A stretch of 5,349 nucleotides of DNA from Luminiphilus sp. (GTDB lineage: Bacteria; Pseudomonadota; Gammaproteobacteria; Pseudomonadales; Halieaceae), in contig JAHEJH010000105.1 in assembly GCA_024638905.1 (NCBI GenBank), forward strand, positions 1 to 5,349. Direction: 5' to 3'. The notes beneath the pieces were generated by a model. The model was given only the letters and a program-made list of their open reading frames with translations, was not told the origin of the DNA and did no database searches. Made by a program: the position numbers and the translations under genes. Below are positions 1 to 4,817 of this stretch, piece after piece. How positions within the stretch are numbered: position 1 is the first letter of the stretch; the number at the start of each line of letters is the position of its first letter.

Positions 1-110
1 GTCATGCCAAGCACCTGTTGATAAAAGTCGAGTGAGGCGGCGGGGTCTTTGATGCGCATCATGGTCTGATTGAAGACGAAACCTTGTGTCTCTGCGGGCG
101 GGTTGGTCAT
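1..110 (-). CDS. gloA: Glyoxalase I (lactoylglutathione lyase), N-terminal fragment
   Basis: Only the first 36 codons lie in the window; the gene runs off the left edge. The product would isomerise the methylglyoxal-glutathione hemithioacetal to S-lactoylglutathione in the cytosol. The segment FNQTMMRIKDP followed by SLDFYQQVLGM is the characteristic first strand and helix of the glyoxalase/VOC fold. It closely matches the human, yeast and Pseudomonas zinc type (QTMLRVKDP...SLDFY in human GLO1) rather than the short E. coli nickel type. Gln15 corresponds to the first zinc ligand (human Gln33) and Arg19 to the glutathione-binding arginine (human Arg37). The ATG at 110-108 gives the short N-terminal extension usual for this type; the ribosome binding site is weak. 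It is divergent from the bicupin gene and is probably a separate housekeeping detoxification unit. Family assignment is firm; the remaining metal ligands are out of view. Confidence 0.88.
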   Translation of the reverse strand, partial: MTNPPAETQGFVFNQTMMRIKDPAASLDFYQQVLGM

Positions 111-140
111 GGGATAAGCCTGATGTATTGTCGGGCCTAC

Positions 141-169
141 AAATTAAGCGGGGGCTGCCGGCCTGACAA
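141..169 (-). promoter_or_regulatory. Putative sigma70-type promoter for gloA
   Basis: Read on the minus strand, TTGTCA (169-164) is followed after exactly 17 bases by TAATTT (146-141), about 30 bases upstream of the gloA ATG. The -35 box matches the consensus TTGACA at 5 of 6 positions; the -10 box keeps the TA...T framework but matches only 3 of 6. Position and spacing fit a gloA promoter with a short leader. This is a sequence-pattern call only. Confidence 0.45.
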
Positions 170-175
170 GCGCTT

Positions 176-194
176 ATTGTGCTGTCCGCGCAAT
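176..194 (+). other. Potential hairpin in the bicupin upstream region
   Basis: ATTGTGC (176-182) can pair with GCGCAAT (188-194), seven pairs with one G-U, around the five-base loop TGTCC. The 3' arm overlaps bases 190-196 (GCAATGT), which are perfectly complementary to ACATTGC at 234-240. Those in turn overlap the 3' arm of the downstream terminator-like stem. The hairpin could therefore be one state of an attenuator, but a hairpin of this size can also arise by chance. Confidence 0.3.
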
Positions 195-206
195 GTCACC
201 TTGCTT

Positions 207-246
207 AAAAGGCAAACCACCGCCGGGCGGCGTACATTGCCTTTTT
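207..246 (+). terminator. Terminator-like stem-loop with U tract upstream of the bicupin gene
   Basis: AAAAGGCAA (207-215) and TTGCCTTTT (237-245) form a perfect nine-base inverted repeat. The 21-base loop itself contains a small GC-rich hairpin (CCGC 220-223 with GCGG 227-230). A run of five T residues (242-246) ends the structure, as in intrinsic terminators, and the other strand also ends the stem in TTTT. The odd point is location: it lies between divergent genes, so no complete upstream plus-strand gene exists for it to terminate. It may be an attenuator in the bicupin leader, the end of an unannotated small RNA, or an insulator against antisense transcription. Confidence 0.45.
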
Positions 247-286
247 GAAAGTGTGGGAATGGGTTGGCTTATGGCGGTGATTCAAT

Positions 287-292
287 AAGGAG
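287..292 (+). promoter_or_regulatory. Ribosome binding site deciding the bicupin start
   Basis: AAGGAG is a near-perfect Shine-Dalgarno sequence. It lies four bases before the ATG at 297 and seven bases before the second ATG at 300. It rules out the upstream in-frame TTG at 264, because the site would then lie inside the gene, and it favours the ATG at 300. Confidence 0.8.
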
Positions 293-299
293 AAAAATG

Positions 300-1370
300 A
301 TGAGCGAAGGATCTTTGGCGTTTAATCCCGAGTTTGACCCGGACGGTGCGGAAGGTGGGGTGGACACCAATCTACTTCCCTGGCTCCCGCTCAGTGGGGT
401 TTCAGGCCTTTCATTGAAGCCGCTGCGAGCCAGCATGGAAAGCGGTATGTTCAGTATGATTGTGCGGCTCGAAAAAGGTGCCGTTCTCGAGCGATTGCTG
501 TCTCTGTCGGGCATGGATTTGTTGGTGTTGTCAGGAAGCCTTGACTACAGCGACAGCAATGGCGACTCCCATCTTGAGCCAGGTATTTGGGGCTATCTGT
601 CAGCCAACACCTGCTTGGAGCGTCTCACCGCCGCTGATGAGGCGGAGCTGTTAATAAACTGCTACGGCGCTTTCGCCATGCTCACGCCCGGCAATCAGGT
701 AGACCGGCTAGTGACCAGCGCCGATATCCGGCAGATCGCGCTACAAGCTGGCATCAGTATGGTGCCCAATACGTTGGCAGAGTGCATGGTTGAGCGGGAG
801 CCCTATACGGGCGAGGGCGTGCCTCTAGCCATTGCGGGAAAGAATTCGGGGCATTTGGTGGCCAGTGTCACCACGGCGTCTGCAGACACTTTTCAGCACC
901 CTTACTTCATTGATTGTCGCGCCGTGCCCTGGGTCGTCAACCCAGATCTGCCCGACATTGGGCTAAAGGTGCTGCGTGTCAGTCAGGAGACGGGTTTTAT
1001 CTCTGTAATGGTTCGACACAACGGTGTAGCCGCGCCCCATAATCATATCGGTGGCTCTGATTTTCTCGTTTTGGAGGGCGCGCTGGGTGTCCGTGCAGGT
1101 CCGCCAGAGGGTTACGGACCGGGTACCTGGTTCTATGAGCCTTCGGGTGCACGCCATGATGCGACCCAGCGTGTCTCGGATGACGATCTTATCTACACCG
1201 CCAACATCTACGGCCCCCTGACGTTCGATACTGGGCCGGGTACACCCGTTGTCGCGGTGCTGAGTTGGATGGAGTATGTGGCTTTGGCAGAGGCTGGTGG
1301 CGCAAAACTGGTGCCCAATACCTTCACCAATGACAGCAGCCTGTTGGCCTGGGCGCCTATCGGCCAATAA
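300..1370 (+). CDS. Double-cupin (bicupin) protein, ChrR-like/dioxygenase-like
   Basis: A 356-residue protein made of two copies of one cupin unit. Each copy begins with a PW motif (near residues 28 and 210), continues through G-x-L-K-x-L-R, a GxxSxxVR strand and a D-x-L-V-L hairpin, and ends in VPNT (155-158 and 338-341). The C-terminal copy carries a good cupin metal site: His247-x-His249, Asp254 where Glu is usual, and His286 in the G(x)5PxGxxH second motif. The N-terminal copy has no histidine at the equivalent places and is probably structural. This architecture recalls the ChrR-like cupins, acetylacetone dioxygenase and 2,4'-dihydroxyacetophenone dioxygenase, which use a metal and O2 to cleave ketone carbon-carbon bonds; the exact reaction is an inference. 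No signal peptide is seen, so it is probably cytosolic. Start at 300 (or 297) is chosen from AAGGAG at 287-292. It converges on the minus-strand operon with a 22 bp gap. An alternative role is a sensory or isomerase-type cupin. Confidence 0.85.
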   Translation: MSEGSLAFNPEFDPDGAEGGVDTNLLPWLPLSGVSGLSLKPLRASMESGMFSMIVRLEKGAVLERLLSLSGMDLLVLSGSLDYSDSNGDSHLEPGIWGYLSANTCLERLTAADEAELLINCYGAFAMLTPGNQVDRLVTSADIRQIALQAGISMVPNTLAECMVEREPYTGEGVPLAIAGKNSGHLVASVTTASADTFQHPYFIDCRAVPWVVNPDLPDIGLKVLRVSQETGFISVMVRHNGVAAPHNHIGGSDFLVLEGALGVRAGPPEGYGPGTWFYEPSGARHDATQRVSDDDLIYTANIYGPLTFDTGPGTPVVAVLSWMEYVALAEAGGAKLVPNTFTNDSSLLAWAPIGQ

Positions 1371-1380
1371 GGAGCTGGCT

Positions 1381-1407
1381 GGGGGCGGTGCGTCAGTGCC
1401 CGCCCTC
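1381..1407. terminator. GC-rich stem-loop at the convergent gene junction
   Basis: GGGGGCGG (1381-1388) pairs with CCGCCCTC (1400-1407), eight pairs including one G-U, around an 11-base loop. It lies in the 22 bp gap between the bicupin stop (1370) and the MFS stop (1393) and covers the end of the MFS gene. It could stop or slow transcription from both sides. Neither strand shows a clear U tract after the stem, so it is not a canonical intrinsic terminator. Confidence 0.3.
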
Positions 1408-2631
1408 GTATTCTTTGGGGTAACGCCCTAGCAGCAGGATGAGCACCACCGAAACCAAGAACAGCGCCGCTGCGACTGAGTAGCCCAGGTCGTAGCTGCC
1501 TGTGGAATCATAGACCGAGGCAAAAATCATCGGTGCCGTGCCCGAGCAGACGGCCAGCGTGGCATACAGAATCGAATAAATCTTGGCGTAGTGGGCCAGT
1601 CCAAAATAGCGCGCTGCGAGAAAGGCCATTAGATCTAGCTCCGCCCCGGCTGCAAAGCCAATCAGAAAGGCGGCCAGCGCCGCGGTTTCAAAGGTTTGTG
1701 AGCCATGCAGCATTGCTGCGCCTGCGGCAGGAATCGCAAGACAGAATGCTGCCACTCCCGGTGCCCAAAAACGATCGACCAGGTAACCTACCACCACCCG
1801 GCCAACGATGATCGACAGGCCAAAAACGCTTTGAACCGACGCTGCTTGCTCCCGACTGAAACCATCATCAGTGAGTGAGGGCAGTAGGTTGGGTCCAATG
1901 CCCGAGAAGCCCTGGTAGGCGAATAGAATTGACAGTAATAAGACCCAAAATCGATAACCTCGGACGGCTTCACCCAACGTCAGGCCGGTCTCTAATGCCG
2001 CGGTTGTCTCGGGCTCCTGTTCGTCTAATTGCGAATGCACGTCTAATGGCCTGAACAGGAAGTACAGCATGGGCCAGGCAAGAAATAGGGGCACTAGGGC
2101 GAGGCCCACGTAAGCGCCTCGCCAACCAAATTGGTCGGTCAGCCACACGGTGTAGTGCGGCGCGACCGAGGCGCAGATGCCGGTTCCGGTGAGCGCCAGC
2201 CCTAGCGCTAAACCTCGTCGCTTGAAGAAGCTGGTCGCGATGGCGCGCGTCCAAGTCACAGGTATCGTGCCGGCGCCCAGCAGTGCCATCATGCCGTAGG
2301 CAAGAAACAGCATCCACAAATCGCCTTCAATCTGGGAGGCGGCCAGAAATCCTAGAGACAGGCCAATCATTGAAGGCAGGGCGATTCTTCTGGGGCCGTA
2401 TTTGTCGTTTAGCCAGCCAATGAGCGGCGATGTCAGGGCACCCAGGCCGGAGCTGAACAGAATGGCGGCTTGGAACTGCGCGCGGCTCCATCCGAATTCT
2501 TCGGTCACCGGTGTGAGTAGCGCACCTATGGAATAGTAAGGCAGCACGAAGGAGCTACTGATAATGCCCATGCAGGTCGCCATGATCAGCGGCCAGCGCT
2601 GTGCGAGCTCTCGCTCGGTAGGCCCTACCAC
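1393..2631 (-). CDS. MFS transporter, monocarboxylate-porter-like
   Basis: A 412-residue inner-membrane protein with the usual length and about twelve hydrophobic segments of a major facilitator. MFS motif A is clear after helix 2 (G72-WLN-D76-KYG-P-R81-R82), with a weaker copy in the second half (G282-YLV-D286-R). The halves are joined by a hydrophilic, acidic loop at about 196-217. The segment GAELDLMAFLAARYFG (329-344), with Glu331 and Asp333 inside a helix, resembles bacterial MFS proteins related to monocarboxylate and oxalate/formate porters. Substrate is probably an organic anion taken up by proton symport; this is inference. The start is GTG, one base after the TGA of the amidohydrolase gene (TGACGTG), which suggests translational coupling; the next in-frame ATG codons (residues 17 and 21) have no ribosome binding site. 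As last gene of the operon it probably imports the compound the cluster degrades, though export is possible. Confidence 0.9.
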   Translation of the reverse strand: MVGPTERELAQRWPLIMATCMGIISSSFVLPYYSIGALLTPVTEEFGWSRAQFQAAILFSSGLGALTSPLIGWLNDKYGPRRIALPSMIGLSLGFLAASQIEGDLWMLFLAYGMMALLGAGTIPVTWTRAIATSFFKRRGLALGLALTGTGICASVAPHYTVWLTDQFGWRGAYVGLALVPLFLAWPMLYFLFRPLDVHSQLDEQEPETTAALETGLTLGEAVRGYRFWVLLLSILFAYQGFSGIGPNLLPSLTDDGFSREQAASVQSVFGLSIIVGRVVVGYLVDRFWAPGVAAFCLAIPAAGAAMLHGSQTFETAALAAFLIGFAAGAELDLMAFLAARYFGLAHYAKIYSILYATLAVCSGTAPMIFASVYDSTGSYDLGYSVAAALFLVSVVLILLLGRYPKEYEGGH

Positions 2632-2632
2632 G

Positions 2633-3649
2633 TCAGGTGCTCACTCTCAGCAGCCGTTTCGCATTTTCGGCCATCGTGAGCGCCAGTTCCGGTGGCACGT
2701 CCTGCGTCATCGCATGCTGGTCCCAGCCCGCAAAATTGGTGCCGAGCAGCAGCTTGTCGGTACCCATAATGTCGATGACCCAGTTCAGTACCCGCGGGTC
2801 GTGGACATGGGTGTCGAACCATAGTTTCTGCAGCGATTCTTCAAACGCCCCCTCGTACTGGAGATGTTCGGGTACCCAGGGTCGTTTGGTGCAGGCGCGG
2901 TTAAAGCGACCAATCAGCGATGTCATGGTGCCCCCGGCATGACTCAAGCAGATATCGATATGGGGGTGCCGATGCAGCACACCGCCAAAGATGAGCGTCG
3001 CGACGGCGATCGATTCCTGCGCCGCGAAACCGGTGAGCAGGTCGAGATCAAATTGTTTTAAATTCGGATCGCCGGCAGGCCCGTCGATACCCGCAGGGGC
3101 GGGGTGAATCATTAACGGCACATTCAGTTGCACGACCTTCTCGTAGAAAGGGTCGAGCGCCGGATCATTCAGCGGGCGCCCGATATCGGTACCGATATAG
3201 GCGCCAAGCAAGTCGAGCTCGTTAATGGCGCGCTCGAGCTCTGCGCAAGCTGCCTGAATATCCTGCATGGGCAATGCCGCGAAGCCGGCCAGCCGGGTCG
3301 GGTGCGCGAGCACGACCTCGGCTAGCGCATTGTTATGTTGCTCGCAAAAACCCACGGCGTCGCTGCGGCCGATGTGATGAAAATAGGTCAGCGGGTTGGG
3401 CGAGAGCACCTGAAAGTCGATGCCGGCAGCGTCCATATTGTTCAGCCGGACATCGGCCTCCATAAACGGGCTGCCCTCGTAGCGAACGCCATCGAGGCGA
3501 TAATCTCCCACCCGGAACCAGGGTGCTCCCGATTCGGTGTAGCCGATCTCCGGTCCGTGTCGGCCCGCGGTACCCATCGAGCCCGCCAGCACCGCGTGGG
3601 CATGAATATCAATTGATTGAGCGTTTGAGAGCGCGGCGCGATCGGTCAT
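2633..3649 (-). CDS. ACMSD-family amidohydrolase (amidohydrolase-2 type)
   Basis: A 338-residue soluble TIM-barrel metalloenzyme of the amidohydrolase superfamily, close in layout to aminocarboxymuconate-semialdehyde decarboxylase. Visible landmarks are the N-terminal metal pair His16-x-His18 (DIHAHA), His182 after strand 5 (MIHPAP), His237 (LSHAGG), the IGR motif with Arg248, and DTHVHDP at 279-285. The final strand reads LLLGTNFAGWD: Asn305 stands where GTD normally supplies the conserved aspartate, and Asp310 follows five residues later. ACMSD relatives perform decarboxylation, hydration or hydrolysis of ring-cleavage and other carboxylated metabolites; which applies here is unknown. Start ATG at 3649 has GGGAG (3661-3657) seven bases upstream. 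It lies 45 bp after the ferredoxin gene and one base before the transporter, so it belongs to the same operon. Family is sure, substrate is not. Confidence 0.9.
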   Translation of the reverse strand: MTDRAALSNAQSIDIHAHAVLAGSMGTAGRHGPEIGYTESGAPWFRVGDYRLDGVRYEGSPFMEADVRLNNMDAAGIDFQVLSPNPLTYFHHIGRSDAVGFCEQHNNALAEVVLAHPTRLAGFAALPMQDIQAACAELERAINELDLLGAYIGTDIGRPLNDPALDPFYEKVVQLNVPLMIHPAPAGIDGPAGDPNLKQFDLDLLTGFAAQESIAVATLIFGGVLHRHPHIDICLSHAGGTMTSLIGRFNRACTKRPWVPEHLQYEGAFEESLQKLWFDTHVHDPRVLNWVIDIMGTDKLLLGTNFAGWDQHAMTQDVPPELALTMAENAKRLLRVST

Positions 3650-3694
3650 CAGCGGGCTCCCGAAATTGTCGCTAGTGCCGTCACAGTGTGAAGC

Positions 3695-4024
3695 TCACTC
3701 TTCGGGTGCAATGGTGAGTGGAATGCCGTCAAGCTCTGGGCCCAGCTGCAATTGGCAGCTGAGGCGTGAGCGTTCGGGATCATAGTGCTCCGCATACTGC
3801 AGCAACATCAGTTCGGCCTGGTCCCGCTCGGGTAATTTGCTCATCCACTCGGGCTCTATCAGTACATGGCAAGTGGCGCAGGAGGTGCAGCCACCGCAAA
3901 TGGCTTCGACGCCAATATCTTCCTCGTACAGCACCTGCATGAGTGACTCGTGTCCAACGCCCTGCGTGACCGTTCTCTGCTCCCCCTCGCGGGTCGTGAC
4001 ATTCACACTGATGGATTCACTCAT
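3695..4024 (-). CDS. [2Fe-2S] ferredoxin, putidaredoxin/adrenodoxin type
   Basis: A 109-residue soluble electron carrier of the vertebrate/putidaredoxin class. The cluster ligands fit Cys43-x5-Cys49-x2-Cys52 and Cys90 (CGGCTSCATCH and RLSCQL), and the C-terminal stretch PELDGIPL matches PELDGIVV of putidaredoxin. It would pass single electrons from a flavoprotein reductase to an oxygenase, most often a cytochrome P450; neither partner is in the window. Cys46 is an additional cysteine inside the cluster loop, where putidaredoxin has Ser. The residue before the first ligand is Ile rather than the Asp38 used by putidaredoxin to dock P450cam, and the terminal Trp is absent, so the partner is probably different. 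ATG at 4024 is chosen because AAGGAG lies ten bases upstream and it starts at the usual family position; the longer frame from 4099 is only overlap with the SDR. It overlaps the SDR end by eight bases (ATGAGTGA). Confidence 0.93.
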   Translation of the reverse strand: MSESISVNVTTREGEQRTVTQGVGHESLMQVLYEEDIGVEAICGGCTSCATCHVLIEPEWMSKLPERDQAELMLLQYAEHYDPERSRLSCQLQLGPELDGIPLTIAPEE

Positions 4025-4817
4025 GTTCACTGCTCTCCTTACTTTTGTTGATGGCGGGGTCTGCGGTAATTCCCAAACCCAGGCCTCCATCGATATCAAT
4101 CATGGCGCCCGTGACCCACTCGGCGCAGATCAGGTAAGCCATGGCTTCTGCAATTTCTTCGGTGGTGCCGATGCGGCCCAAGGCGTGCAAGTCTGACATC
4201 CCCTCCAATCTTTGCAACGCGGTTTCATCGTCCATGAGCCCTGCACGCTGGTTGATTTCCGTGAACACCGCGCCCGGCAGCAGGCAATTGACTCGGATCC
4301 TCTGCTCACCCAGTTCAGCGGCTAGCACGCGCGTGAGGCCCTGTACTGCTGCTTTAGTCGCGGCATAGGGGGAGGCGCCCGGAAAAGCGCGGCGGGTGTG
4401 GATGGACCCGACAAACACCACGGCGCCTTCCTGTTGCGCAAGGCTGGGTGTGCAGAGGCCGGTCAGCATCATGGCCGCGATCACATTGGTGTGAAACACC
4501 TCCTGCAGGGCGGTTTCATCCAGTTCGGTGATGGCGCCCCGATACATGTTGCCCGCATTGTTAATCAGTGCATCGAGTTGCCCACCGTGATGGATGGCTG
4601 CCTCGAGCAATTTTTGCCGATCGGCAGCGAGGGTGACATCCGCAGCGACGCCGCAACAAGCGTCACCTAATTCTGCGGCCGCTGCCTGGATCTTGTCTTC
4701 CCGTCGACCACAGATCGTGACCCTCGCGCCCCGCTCAATGCAATAACGCGCCGTACCTAATCCAATACCCGAGCCGCCACCGGTGACCAGTACCGACATG
4801 CCCTTGAGCGATTTCAT
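4017..4817 (-). CDS. Short-chain dehydrogenase/reductase (SDR), classical type
   Basis: A 266-residue cytosolic NAD(P)-dependent oxidoreductase. Residues 12-19 are the glycine-rich nucleotide loop (TGGGSGIG), NNAG is at 86-89, and the catalytic tetrad is complete: Asn111, Ser138, Tyr151 and Lys155 (SPYAATK). PGAVFTE follows at 181-187, and WVTGAMIDIDGG is the usual C-terminal strand. The C-GRR at the end of strand 2 favours NADP(H), an inference from basic residues there. It would interconvert an alcohol and a ketone in the pathway. ATG at 4817 overlaps the stop of the ThuA-like gene as ATGA and gives the normal short N terminus; an in-frame ATG at 4844 adds nine residues and has its own GGGAG (4857-4853), so the start is not settled. 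The C-terminal tail after the last strand is charged and overlaps the ferredoxin start by eight bases. Confidence 0.92.
   Translation of the reverse strand: MKSLKGMSVLVTGGGSGIGLGTARYCIERGARVTICGRREDKIQAAAAELGDACCGVAADVTLAADRQKLLEAAIHHGGQLDALINNAGNMYRGAITELDETALQEVFHTNVIAAMMLTGLCTPSLAQQEGAVVFVGSIHTRRAFPGASPYAATKAAVQGLTRVLAAELGEQRIRVNCLLPGAVFTEINQRAGLMDDETALQRLEGMSDLHALGRIGTTEEIAEAMAYLICAEWVTGAMIDIDGGLGLGITADPAINKSKESSEHE

Noticed and set aside
245..274. TTGAAA (245-250) and TTATGG (269-274) as a bicupin promoter
   Set aside because: The spacing is 18 bases, but the -10 box matches the consensus poorly; too weak to list as a feature.
264..299. TTG start at 264 for the bicupin gene
   Set aside because: AAGGAG at 287-292 would then be inside the gene, no ribosome binding site precedes 264, and the extra residues have no family match.
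963..1367. Minus-strand open frame of 134 codons inside the bicupin gene
   Set aside because: It is the shadow of a well-supported gene, with no recognisable motif and no place in the operon.
3653..3662. CGGGCTCCCG palindrome before the amidohydrolase start as a terminator
   Set aside because: It leaves only two loop bases for a four-pair stem, has no U tract, and is explained by the ribosome binding site of the amidohydrolase.
4025..4099. Longer ferredoxin start at 4099
   Set aside because: This stretch is the end of the SDR gene in another frame; the protein from 4024 already matches putidaredoxin length and has AAGGAG upstream.
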